Shown here piece after piece: positions 45,039 to 53,241 of a stretch of DNA of 64,000 bases. The stretch is from Pseudolabrys sp. (GTDB lineage Bacteria > Pseudomonadota > Alphaproteobacteria > Rhizobiales > Xanthobacteraceae). The notes under the pieces were generated by a model. That model was not told the origin of the DNA. It did not search any database and saw only the letters and a program-made list of their open reading frames with translations. Each line of letters opens with the position of its first letter. The stretch's first letter is position 1. The stretch lies in the NCBI GenBank assembly GCA_030655215.1, contig JAURVZ010000018.1:1-64000 (forward strand), written 5' to 3'. The translations under genes were made by a program, and so were the position numbers.

Positions 45039-46898
45039 CTATCCCTTGATCCGGATCACCCGCGGCGACGGCGTGGTCGCATAAATTTCCCCGACCAGAG
45101 CGGCGCGGTGGGTCAGCACGGCGCGCTGGTTGATCGACCCCTTGTCGGTCATTTCCGCACGGTCGAGCGAGGGCGGTTCCGCCATCAGCAATGCGCGGCA
45201 GATTTTGGTCGACGAGCCGGTGCTGGTGCGGCCCATGCTCTCCAGCAGCGCGGCGAAATGCGCCGTAACGCGCGGATCGTTCAACACCTCGTCAGGCGCG
45301 GCGTCGCCAAGGTCAGGGCACAGGCCGCGCACAGCATCGATGTGCGGAAAAACCAGCGCGCCGACTTCATCGCGGCTCTCGCCGGCGATGACGACATCGC
45401 GCACATAGGGCGCGCAATGATCGACGAACTGGCCGCGCAACGGCCCGACATGAACCCATGTGCCGGTGGCGAGCTTGAAATTCTCGGCAATGCGGCCGTC
45501 GAACAGGAGGCCCTGTTTCGGATCGTTCGGATCGGCAAATTTGAAAGCATCGCCGAGCTTGTAGAAACCTTCCTCGTCGAAAGCGTTGGCCGTGTAGGCC
45601 GGCTGCCGCCAGTAACCGGGCGTGATGTTCGGCCCGCGCACGCGCGCTTCCAGCTTGCCTTCGTTCGGCACCAGCTTCAGTTCAAGCCCGGCGCCGGGCA
45701 GGCCCATATTGGTGGCATTATCGGTCGGCCATGTGCGCGCCAATGCGAAGGGTGCGGTCTCGGTCGCGCCGAAGCCGGTCGAGAACAGAATGCGTTCGCC
45801 GCAAGCCTGCACCGCCAGCGCCTGGATTTCCTGGAACACATGCTGCGCGAGCGCGGCGCCGGCAAACCACAGCATCTTGACGCGGCTGAAAAACTTTTCG
45901 CGCAACGCGGCGTCGTCGCGCAAATAGGGCAGCAACGCCTCGAAGCCTTTCGGCACGTTGAAATACCAGGTGGGCGCGATCTCACGCAGATTGCGCACGG
46001 TCTCCTCGATCGCGCCCGGCATGGGCTTGCCTTCGTCGATGTAGAAGGTCCCACCGTTGAACAGCACCAGCCCGACATCGTGATTGCCGCCGGCGGTGTG
46101 ATGCCATGGCGCCCAATCCAGAACGACCGGCGGCTCGTCGGCGATGTAGGCGATCGATTGCCGCAGCATCACCTGGTTGGCGCACCACATGCGCTGCGTG
46201 TTGATGACGCATTTCGGTACGCCGGTGGAGCCGGAGGTGAACAGGAATTTGGCAATGGTATCGCCGGTGATGGCGTCATGCGCGGCGTCGACTGTTGTGG
46301 GCGTGGCGTGGAGATCTTCGAACAATGTCGCGCGGCCGCTGGCATTGCGCGTCACGATGACATCGACATCAGCAGGCACGATTGTTTCAAGGGCGCGGCT
46401 GAAAGTTTTGCCATCCGCGGCGAACACCAGCCCCGGCGTGATCAATTCGAAAATCGAGCGCAGCCGCGACAGATCGCTGGAGACGAGCGAATAGGCCGGC
46501 GACAGCGGTGCATAAGGAATGCCGGCATATAAGGCGCCCAAGCCAAGCAGCGCGTGTTCTATGTCGTTGCCAGACAAAATGGCGATGGGGCGATCCGGCG
46601 ACAGATTGCGCTCCAGCAGAGCCTGACCGATGGCGCGCGCCTGTTGCAGCGCCTGCGCGTAAGTAACCTTGCGCCAGCCGCCGGTCTTGTCACGCTGCGC
46701 GAACAGCACTTGATCGGGCGTCGTGGTTGCCCAATGCACCAGCCGTTCGGTGATCTTGGTCGGGTAAGGCCCAAGCGCCTGCGGCGAGCGCAGCAGCAGG
46801 CAGCCATCGGCGCGCTTCTCGATGATGACATCCTGCGGGCCGAGCGCGGCCTTGCGCAGCGGCGGCATGGACGAGGCGCGGGCGGCTTCTGCTTTCAT
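45039..46898 (-). CDS. fcs: feruloyl-CoA synthetase-like AMP-binding ligase 2
   Basis: A 619-aa adenylate-forming acid-CoA ligase of the Fcs family. The P-loop FTSGSTGVPKCV is near residue 222; GATETAPFALA is the family's A5-like motif (adenine binding), and a C-terminal region TDKGSINQRAVL includes the conserved Gly-Ser-Ile-Asn-Gln-Arg. It is a close paralogue of the upstream ligase, with which it overlaps by 4 nt. The duplication may broaden substrate range (p-coumarate, ferulate, caffeate, sinapate). Confidence 0.9.
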   Translation of the reverse strand: MKAEAARASSMPPLRKAALGPQDVIIEKRADGCLLLRSPQALGPYPTKITERLVHWATTTPDQVLFAQRDKTGGWRKVTYAQALQQARAIGQALLERNLSPDRPIAILSGNDIEHALLGLGALYAGIPYAPLSPAYSLVSSDLSRLRSIFELITPGLVFAADGKTFSRALETIVPADVDVIVTRNASGRATLFEDLHATPTTVDAAHDAITGDTIAKFLFTSGSTGVPKCVINTQRMWCANQVMLRQSIAYIADEPPVVLDWAPWHHTAGGNHDVGLVLFNGGTFYIDEGKPMPGAIEETVRNLREIAPTWYFNVPKGFEALLPYLRDDAALREKFFSRVKMLWFAGAALAQHVFQEIQALAVQACGERILFSTGFGATETAPFALARTWPTDNATNMGLPGAGLELKLVPNEGKLEARVRGPNITPGYWRQPAYTANAFDEEGFYKLGDAFKFADPNDPKQGLLFDGRIAENFKLATGTWVHVGPLRGQFVDHCAPYVRDVVIAGESRDEVGALVFPHIDAVRGLCPDLGDAAPDEVLNDPRVTAHFAALLESMGRTSTGSSTKICRALLMAEPPSLDRAEMTDKGSINQRAVLTHRAALVGEIYATTPSPRVIRIKG

Positions 46899-48766
46899 TT
46901 ATCCATCGCAATCACAGTGTCAGGCAGCGGCGTCGCATAAAGCTGCGCGGCGAGCGCAGCGCGGCTGGCCAATACAGCGCGCTGATTGATCGAACCCTTG
47001 TCGGTCATCTCGGCTTTGTCCAGCGAGGGCGGCTCTGCCATCAGCAACACGCGTATCACCCGCATCGACGAGCCCTGGCCCGGCGCGAATGAGGTGAGCA
47101 ACTCCTTGAACTTCGCACGCACGCTTCCCGCCTCGACGATTGCGGCAGCCGAAGCATCGGCGCCAAGCCGGGCCAATTTGCGGCAGGCCTCAACGTCCGG
47201 AAAAATCAGCGCCGCCACATCGTCCTTGTCGGCGCCGGCAAAAACGGCGTCGCGCACATAAGGCGCGAAGTGATCGACGAAACGCGCGCGCAAAGGCCCG
47301 GTGCTGACCCATGTGCCGGAGGTCAGCTTGAAGTCTTCGGCCAGACGGCCATCGAACAAAAGTCCTTTGCCCGGATCGTCCGGGTCGGCGAACTTCAGCG
47401 CATCGCCGATCTTGTAGAAGCCTTCGCTGTCAAAAGCCTCGCGTGTCTGCGGCTCCTGCCGCCAATAGCCCGGCGTGATCAGCGGCCCGCGCAGGCGCGC
47501 TTCCAGCTTGCCTTCGTTCGGCACCAGCTTCAGCTCGACGCCGGGGAACGGCACGCCGATATTGCCGGCGCGGTCGGCGTCCCATGTGCAGGCGAGCGCG
47601 GACGGCGCCGTCTCGGTCGAGCCGAGCGACGACAGGAAGATGACGCGCTCGCCGGTCGCCTCGACCGACAGGGCGGTCAGTTCATCCCACGTCGTCTGGT
47701 TGAGGCTGGCACCGGCGTAGAACAGCACCTTCAGTTTGCTGAAGAAGTTATTGCGCAACACTTCGTCGGCGCGGAAATGCGCAATCAGCGCCTCGTAGCC
47801 TTTCGGCACGTTGAAATAGATCGTCGGCGCGATGTCGCGCAAGTTACGCGCTGTCTTCGGCACGCCCGGCGGCGTCGGATTGCCGTCGTCGATATAAAGC
47901 GAGCCGCCATTCATCAGCACCAGATTGAAATTGTGGTTGCTGCCGAACGTATGGCTCCATGGCAGCCAGTCGACGACAACGGGCGGCTCGTCGCGCACGA
48001 AAGCGAAGCCGGACGAGATCATCTCCTGGTTAGAGCACAGCATGCGGTGCGTGTTGATCACCGCCTTCGGCGTGCCGGTCGAACCGGAGGTGAAAAGGAA
48101 TTTGGCGATCGTGTCCGGCGTCACCTTGTGGTGTGCGGCGGCGACGCTGTCGGCATCTTCATCGCCGAGCAGATCGGCGAACATTGTCATCGGCCGGTCG
48201 CCGAGCGGGTTCTGCGCCACGACAAGCTCGATGTCGTCCGGCACGGTGGCATAGAGCGCGCGGGCGAACGGCCCGCCATCGGCGGCGAACACCATGCCGG
48301 GCGTGAGAAGTTCGACGATCATGCGCAATTTGCCGAAGTCACTCGAAATCAGCGAATAGGCCGGCGAGATCGGCGCATAAGGAATGCCGACAACCATCGC
48401 GGCGAGCGCGAGTAGCGCATGCTCAATGCTGTTGCTGGAGATGATGACGATCGGCCTTTCCGCCGACAGGCCGCGGCGCAGCAGCGCGGCGCCGATGCGT
48501 TGCACGGCGTTATGCGTCTGCGCATATGTATAGGTGCGCCACTGATCCTTTGCGTCGCGCTGCGCCAGAAAGATGCGGTCCGGCGCGGCCTTGGCCCAGT
48601 GGTCGAGCGGTTCGCTTATCTTGCTGTGATAGGAGGCCAGCGGCTGCGCCGCCGTCATATAAATGGTGCCGTCGCTGCGCCGGTTGAGCACGGAGTCGAA
48701 CGCGCCCAGCCGCACAGGGCGTAGCGGCGCGGTGGTCGGTTGTGCCATGCTTGTTTGCAGCGGCAT
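46895..48766 (-). CDS. fcs: feruloyl-CoA synthetase
   Basis: A 623-aa ATP-dependent ligase converting ferulate and related hydroxycinnamates to CoA thioesters. The P-loop LFTSGSTGTPKAV (about residue 222), GSTETAPSALA motif and the C-terminal LMAEPPSLDKAEMTDKGSINQR are typical of Fcs. It is the first gene of the minus-strand cluster; GGGACGAG precedes the ATG, and the palindrome at 48783-48807 lies just upstream. The next gene begins inside its stop codon (ATGA). High-confidence family assignment, but the exact acyl preference cannot be read. Confidence 0.93.
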   Translation of the reverse strand: MPLQTSMAQPTTAPLRPVRLGAFDSVLNRRSDGTIYMTAAQPLASYHSKISEPLDHWAKAAPDRIFLAQRDAKDQWRTYTYAQTHNAVQRIGAALLRRGLSAERPIVIISSNSIEHALLALAAMVVGIPYAPISPAYSLISSDFGKLRMIVELLTPGMVFAADGGPFARALYATVPDDIELVVAQNPLGDRPMTMFADLLGDEDADSVAAAHHKVTPDTIAKFLFTSGSTGTPKAVINTHRMLCSNQEMISSGFAFVRDEPPVVVDWLPWSHTFGSNHNFNLVLMNGGSLYIDDGNPTPPGVPKTARNLRDIAPTIYFNVPKGYEALIAHFRADEVLRNNFFSKLKVLFYAGASLNQTTWDELTALSVEATGERVIFLSSLGSTETAPSALACTWDADRAGNIGVPFPGVELKLVPNEGKLEARLRGPLITPGYWRQEPQTREAFDSEGFYKIGDALKFADPDDPGKGLLFDGRLAEDFKLTSGTWVSTGPLRARFVDHFAPYVRDAVFAGADKDDVAALIFPDVEACRKLARLGADASAAAIVEAGSVRAKFKELLTSFAPGQGSSMRVIRVLLMAEPPSLDKAEMTDKGSINQRAVLASRAALAAQLYATPLPDTVIAMDK

Positions 48767-48782
48767 CTCGTCCCTGGGATCA

Positions 48783-48807
48783 TTATTGTTGTCTTGGACA
48801 ACAATAA
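48783..48807. promoter_or_regulatory. fcs operator, perfect palindrome
   Basis: Perfect 11-bp arms TTATTGTTGTC and GACAACAATAA around a TTG spacer, immediately upstream of the ribosome site of the first fcs gene. The core matches a second site at 51751-51773. Such TTGTC-N3-GACAA symmetry is typical of sites for GntR- or related dimeric regulators; no such regulator gene is in the window. Confidence 0.75.
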
Positions 48808-48848
48808 CCCGCGGCGGCGGTTTGCCTCAAGCTAAAAGGGCTTTTGCA

Positions 48849-49568
48849 ATGGGAAGATGGGGCGCGATTTTGTTGTTGTGCGCCTGCGTTCCGGCTGCGG
48901 CGAACGAGCTGGAACCGCCGCCGGCAACCTATCCGAAGGTCGCGGTGCGGGCTGAAACGCTAGACGGCTTCGTGCCCACCGGCTGGCGGCTGGAAAAGTC
49001 CGTTACCGGCGACCTCAATGGCGATGGCCGCCCGGATGCTGTGCTGATCCTGCGCGACAGTGATCGAAATAAAATTCTCGATCGCAATCTGCCGAACACG
49101 TCGCCCTTCGACACCAACCCGCGCATTCTCGCCGTTGTCTTCGCCGATGATAAAGGTGGCTATGCGCTGGCGCTTGAGAACCACACCTTCATCGAGCGCA
49201 CCACCGATCCGTTCCAGCAGGATCCGCTCGATCCGAACGGCGTGCAGGAAGGCGAGGTGGCGATCAAGAACGGCACGTTGCGGATGACGCTCGCTTACTT
49301 CAGCGGCAATATGGGCCGCATGACTTATACATTCCGCTTCCAGAACAAGCGGTTTGAACTGATCGGCTATGACCGCGTCGATGTCGAGCGCAACAGCGGT
49401 GTGATGAGTGACCTAAGCATCAACTATTCAACGCGGCAGGTGGTACGGAAGAAGGGGCATATCTCTGACGATGGTGAGAAGGTGACGCGGAGCAAATTGC
49501 CGAACAAAGCGATGCTGACGTTGCAGCAGATCGGTGATGGCTTGGCGTTTCGGCCAGTGCCCGAATAA
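48849..49568 (+). CDS. exported protein with FG-GAP/EF-hand-like repeat
   Basis: A 239-aa protein of unknown function. The N terminus is a signal peptide or possible lipoprotein signal (GRWGAILLLCACVPAAAN; a lipobox-like LCAC is present). Near residue 55 the sequence DLNGDGRPDAVLILRD matches the calcium-binding VCBS/FG-GAP-type loop (D-x-N-x-D-G-x-x-D). The rest is beta-rich (SGNMGRMTYTFRFQN). No domain with activity is recognised. It lies divergent to the fcs gene and converges with the enoyl-CoA hydratase gene. The chosen start at 48849 avoids overlapping the operator. Confidence 0.75.
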   Translation: MGRWGAILLLCACVPAAANELEPPPATYPKVAVRAETLDGFVPTGWRLEKSVTGDLNGDGRPDAVLILRDSDRNKILDRNLPNTSPFDTNPRILAVVFADDKGGYALALENHTFIERTTDPFQQDPLDPNGVQEGEVAIKNGTLRMTLAYFSGNMGRMTYTFRFQNKRFELIGYDRVDVERNSGVMSDLSINYSTRQVVRKKGHISDDGEKVTRSKLPNKAMLTLQQIGDGLAFRPVPE

Positions 49569-50372
49569 TCACTCCGGCCGCACCACCTTATTCGCCCGGC
49601 CCTCAAGGAAGGCGGTCAATCGGCTCTTCGCCTCAACATCCGCCTGCGCGATCGACGAAATCAAAGACTCCACCGCATAGCCGCTGCGCGGGTCGATCTC
49701 GGCGATGCGCGGCAGAATATGGGTGATTGCGAAGTTGGTCAGCGGCGTGTTGCCGGCAATGCGCTCGGCCAAAGCGAGACCTTTGGCGAAGCCTTCGCCC
49801 GGCTCGGTCAAATACGTCGACAGCCCCATCGCCTGACCGTCCTCGGCGGAATAGGTGCGCCCCGTCAGCATCATGTCCATCATGCGCGCAACTCCGATCA
49901 GGCGCGGCACGCGCACCGAGCCGCCGCCGCCGACATAAATGCCGCGGCTGCCTTCTGGCAGGCCGTAATAAGTCGATCGTTCGGCGACGCGCACATGCGT
50001 TGCCGCGGCCAGTTCCAGCCCGCCGCCGACAACTGCGCCATGCATGACGCAAACGACCGGCACCTTGCCGAACTGAATCTTGTCGAACACGCGATGCCAC
50101 ATGCTGGAATGCGCGATGCCCTGGCGGATATCGCGTTCCTGCAATTCGCTGAGATCAAGCCCGGCGGAAAAGTGATCGCCTTCGCCATGCAGAACGACGG
50201 ATGCAATGTCATCCGGCAGCGAGGTGAAAAACGTCTCGAGGCCGAGCACTGTGGTGTCGTCGATGGCATTGCGCTTCTGCGGCCGCGCCAATCTTATGAT
50301 GGCGACCTTGCCGCGCCGCTCAGCGGCGAGCGACGAGGGCAGCTTGATATCCAACGCTTCCGAAGAACTCAC
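49569..50372 (-). CDS. ech: enoyl-CoA hydratase/isomerase family (feruloyl-CoA hydratase-like)
   Basis: A 267-aa crotonase. Both catalytic glutamates are conserved: the first in GGGLELAAATHV and the second in YYGLPEGSRGIYVGGGGS; the oxyanion-hole segment GDHFSAGLDLSEL is also present. These predict hydration of an enoyl-CoA, such as feruloyl-CoA, rather than only isomerase activity. An AAGGAG 9 nt upstream of the GTG at 50372 decides the start; the longer in-frame ATGs would add a nonhomologous tail. The gene lies between the binding-protein gene (91 bp) and the convergent exported protein. Confidence 0.88.
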   Translation of the reverse strand: MSSSEALDIKLPSSLAAERRGKVAIIRLARPQKRNAIDDTTVLGLETFFTSLPDDIASVVLHGEGDHFSAGLDLSELQERDIRQGIAHSSMWHRVFDKIQFGKVPVVCVMHGAVVGGGLELAAATHVRVAERSTYYGLPEGSRGIYVGGGGSVRVPRLIGVARMMDMMLTGRTYSAEDGQAMGLSTYLTEPGEGFAKGLALAERIAGNTPLTNFAITHILPRIAEIDPRSGYAVESLISSIAQADVEAKSRLTAFLEGRANKVVRPE

Positions 50373-50463
50373 GGGGCAAATCTCCTTACGGGCCGCCGCC
50401 TCGTTGCAAGGCGGCGGCGTCTTGTCGATCATGTCGCTGGAAGCGCGACCGCGCAACCAATCG

Positions 50464-51663
50464 CTATTTGACCAGCGGGCAGCCGCCTTCGGCCAGCGGA
50501 CGGAACGCCTTGTCGGCGGGAATGGTGCCGACGATCTTGAACAGGTCCCAATCGCTCTTCGATTCGGCCGGCGCTTTCACCTGCAGCAGAACCAGCGGGT
50601 GAATGGCGCGGCCGTCGGGGCGGATCTCGACCTTGCCGTAGACCGGCTCGTCGGACGCTGTCGCCTTCATGGCGTCAACGACCGCTTTGCCATCGACAGG
50701 GCCGCCGGCTTTGTCGACCGACTTGAGATAATGCAGCGTCGACGAATAAACGCCGGCCTGCATGTGGTTCGGATACATCTTCTTCGGATGCAGCGCGGCG
50801 TAGCGCTTGGCGAAGTCGCGCGCGCCATCGCTTTCATCCCAGTACCAGCCGTTGATCGCGCCGAGACCTTGCGCGGTGGCCAGGCCGATCGCCGGCACAC
50901 TTTGCAAATCGAAAATCAGCGCCACGACTTTCTGGTTGGCGCTGATCTTGAAGTCGGCGGCCTGCTTGATCGTGTTGACCGTGTCGCCACCGGCATTGGC
51001 GAGCAGGATCACGTCGGCCTTTGACGCCTGTGCCTGCAGCAAAGCCGAGGAGAAATCGTTGATGCCGAGCGGCAGGCGCACGGCACCGAGCACTTTGGCG
51101 CCGCTCGCATTGATTTCGTCGGTCGCCTGCTTTTCGAGATCGTGGCCGAAAGCGTAGTCGGCCGTGATGAAGAAGAAGGTCTTGGCGCCTTGCGCCAGCA
51201 GGCCCTTGGCGGTGCCGTGGCCGAACGACCATGTGTCGTAAGTCCAGTGCACGAAATTCGGCGAGCACTTGGCGCCGGTCAGCAATGCGGTGCCGGCGCC
51301 GGAACCGATCACAACCTTATTCTTTTCGCGGGCGATGTCGGACACGGCAAGCGCCACGGCGGAGTTCGGCAGATCGACCACCATGTCGACGCCTTCGACA
51401 TCGAACCAGCGCTTGGCGATGCCGGCGCCGATGTCCGGCTTGTTCTGATGGTCGGCATTGATGATCTCGACCTTGCGCTTCGAAGTCTTGGCGAAATCGT
51501 CGGCGGCCATTTGCGCGGCGAGCACCGAGCCCGGCCCCTGGAAGTCGGCATAGACGCTCGACATGTCATTCATGACGCCGATTTTCAGCGTGCCGTTCAT
51601 TTCAGCAAAGGCCGGCGCCGACAACAGTGCGAGCGCCGTCGCGAGTGTGACGGATTTGAGCAT
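50464..51663 (-). CDS. branched-chain-type ABC transporter substrate-binding protein
   Basis: A 399-aa periplasmic binding protein (Leu/Ile/Val-BP-like, the type used for aromatic acids such as p-coumarate and ferulate). Signal peptide residues 1-21 (ending APAFAEMNG). The family features DMSSVYADFQGPGS, FTTIYS-like segment FFFITADYAFGHD, and AGVYSSTLHYLKSV are seen. GGGAGGA lies upstream of the ATG. No permease or ATPase gene of the HAAT family is in the window, so it would need partners elsewhere. It is preceded, 88 bp upstream, by the operator at 51751-51773. Confidence 0.88.
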   Translation of the reverse strand: MLKSVTLATALALLSAPAFAEMNGTLKIGVMNDMSSVYADFQGPGSVLAAQMAADDFAKTSKRKVEIINADHQNKPDIGAGIAKRWFDVEGVDMVVDLPNSAVALAVSDIAREKNKVVIGSGAGTALLTGAKCSPNFVHWTYDTWSFGHGTAKGLLAQGAKTFFFITADYAFGHDLEKQATDEINASGAKVLGAVRLPLGINDFSSALLQAQASKADVILLANAGGDTVNTIKQAADFKISANQKVVALIFDLQSVPAIGLATAQGLGAINGWYWDESDGARDFAKRYAALHPKKMYPNHMQAGVYSSTLHYLKSVDKAGGPVDGKAVVDAMKATASDEPVYGKVEIRPDGRAIHPLVLLQVKAPAESKSDWDLFKIVGTIPADKAFRPLAEGGCPLVK

Positions 51664-51750
51664 GGTGGTCCTCCCTGCAGACATGCGGCGCGCTTCGGTT
51701 TTTATTGTCGGCCGCGCGCAGATGCTCTCACCGGCAACCCTTGCGGTCAA

Positions 51751-51773
51751 GATTGTTGTCGAGGACAACAATC
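51751..51773. promoter_or_regulatory. operator upstream of the substrate-binding protein
   Basis: Perfect 10-bp arms GATTGTTGTC and GACAACAATC around GAG. It shares the core ATTGTTGTC-N3-GACAACAAT with the site in front of the first fcs gene, implying control by the same regulator and coregulated uptake and activation of hydroxycinnamates. Confidence 0.75.
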
Positions 51774-51814
51774 GACTTTCGGCAATGCTGCGGCGCAGTA
51801 AAACCGGGGTTTTT

Positions 51815-52267
51815 TTAGAGGACCTCGTAAACGTCGAGCTGCACCGCGTTGGGCAGGCGCTGCCCAACGGCGATGGCGAGGATGCGGTTAAGCCAGTCGA
51901 CATCGGCGCCGGAGGTCTCGAACCGCATGACGGTGCGGAAGTAATAGAGCGACGGATCGACCGCCTCGCCGCGCGTCAGCTTGGCCAGCACGTCGGGCGG
52001 CCCGTGGCGCAGGCCCTCGCTCGACACAAGGATGCGCGCGCCGGACTCCGCTTCGATCGTGTAGCGCGCCTGGATGTCAGCGGCGCCGTCGCTGCGGATG
52101 ATCTGCCAGTCGGCGCCGCCGGGCAGCACTTTACCGTTCAGCCGCGGCCCGCGCACCGTGCCGCCGAGAATGTCGATGATGCGCCGCTCGCCCAAGGGCG
52201 TCTGCCCCAGGTTCATAATACCCGCGAGTTCAGCGTGGATCGTGAAAATCGGCTGCGGTCCGAGCAT
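51815..52267 (-). CDS. DUF3237 domain-containing protein
   Basis: A 150-aa protein corresponding almost wholly to DUF3237, a small beta-barrel-like family of unknown function often found beside aromatic and hydroxy-acid catabolic genes. Family features: MNLGQTPLGERRIIDILGGTVRGP, LPGGADWQI (conserved WQ), RYTIE and YYFRTVMRFET. Two starts are possible (52276 and 52267); 52267 is chosen as the ATG adjacent to the family's usual beginning. It is divergent from the catI gene. Confidence 0.85.
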   Translation of the reverse strand: MLGPQPIFTIHAELAGIMNLGQTPLGERRIIDILGGTVRGPRLNGKVLPGGADWQIIRSDGAADIQARYTIEAESGARILVSSEGLRHGPPDVLAKLTRGEAVDPSLYYFRTVMRFETSGADVDWLNRILAIAVGQRLPNAVQLDVYEVL

Positions 52268-52337
52268 GGCTGCCAAATGTTTGAGTTCCTACCATTTGCC
52301 GCGGATGCGGCTATCTACATTTGACCCTGTCCAACGT

Positions 52338-52355
52338 GGGCCGTAAATACGGTCC
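52338..52355. promoter_or_regulatory. palindrome upstream of catI
   Basis: CCGTA-AA-TACGG (52341-52352) with outer GG/CC extends to an 18-bp dyad, ending 20 bp before the catI ATG. It may be the binding site of a pathway regulator (for example of the IclR or LysR type); the regulator is not in the window. Confidence 0.4.
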
Positions 52356-52375
52356 GCAAACCGGGAAGACACTTT

Positions 52376-53236
52376 ATGGCGCGAATTACCACACTCTCCG
52401 AGGCTATCGCCGACGCTGTCCATGACGGCGATACGATTGCGCTGGAGGGCTTTACCCACCTTATTCCGCATGCCGCCTGCCACGAGATCATCCGCCAGGG
52501 CCGCAAGAACCTCACTTTGATCCGCATGACGCCGGATCTGGTGTACGACCAGATGATCGGCATGGGCTGCGTTTCCAAGCTGGTGTTTTCATGGGGTGGT
52601 AATCCGGGCGTCGGCTCGCTGCACCGGTTCCGCGATGCGGTCGAAAACGGCCTGCCGCACAAACTGGAGCTGGAAGAGCATTCGCACGCCGCCATGGCCA
52701 ATGCCTATGAAGCCGGCGCGGCCGGCCTGCCGCTCGCGGTTTTCCGCGGTTACATCGGCGGCGACCTGCCCAAGGTGAACCCGAAGATCAAACGCATCAC
52801 CTGCCCATTCACCGGCGAGGAACTGGCCGCGATTCCTTCGCATCGTCCCGACGTTGCCGTCATCCACGCCCAGCGCGCCGACCGTGCCGGCAATGTGATG
52901 ATCGAAGGCGTGCTCGGCGTGCAGAAAGAAGCCGTGCTCGCCTCGAAGCGCCAGGTGGTGACGGTCGAGGAGATCGTCGACGAGCTGCCGCAGCGCAGCC
53001 TGAACGCCGTGGTGCTGCCGCACTGGACCGTCGGCAACGTCGTTGCCGTGCCGGGCGGCGCGTTCCCTTCCTATGCGGCGGGCTACTACCCGCGCAACAA
53101 CAGCTTCTACAAGAAGTGGGACGACATCGCCAAAGACCGCGACACATTCGCGGCCTGGATGAAAGAAAACGTGCTGGATAAGGGCCCCGAGGCCTTCGCC
53201 CAGTATGCGCGCAAACATCAAGCGGCGGCGGAGTAA
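52376..53236 (+). CDS. catI: 3-oxoadipate CoA-transferase subunit A (CatI type)
   Basis: A 286-aa subunit of a glutaconate-CoA-transferase-type enzyme moving CoA from succinyl-CoA to 3-oxoadipate. The sequence corresponds closely to CatI of Pseudomonas: GFTHLIP near residue 25, TLIRMTPDLVYDQMIG, SWGGNPGVGSLHR, and VNPKIKRITCPFTGEEL. The length matches CatI (about 282), not the shorter PcaI type (about 230). GGGAAG precedes the ATG. First of a five-gene plus-strand run; 5 bp separate it from subunit B. Confidence 0.92.
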   Translation: MARITTLSEAIADAVHDGDTIALEGFTHLIPHAACHEIIRQGRKNLTLIRMTPDLVYDQMIGMGCVSKLVFSWGGNPGVGSLHRFRDAVENGLPHKLELEEHSHAAMANAYEAGAAGLPLAVFRGYIGGDLPKVNPKIKRITCPFTGEELAAIPSHRPDVAVIHAQRADRAGNVMIEGVLGVQKEAVLASKRQVVTVEEIVDELPQRSLNAVVLPHWTVGNVVAVPGGAFPSYAAGYYPRNNSFYKKWDDIAKDRDTFAAWMKENVLDKGPEAFAQYARKHQAAAE

Positions 53237-53241
53237 TAACA

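Noticed and set aside
45036-46532. Plus-strand ORF (498 aa) over the second feruloyl-CoA ligase
   Set aside because: Antisense shadow of an intact adenylate-forming enzyme.
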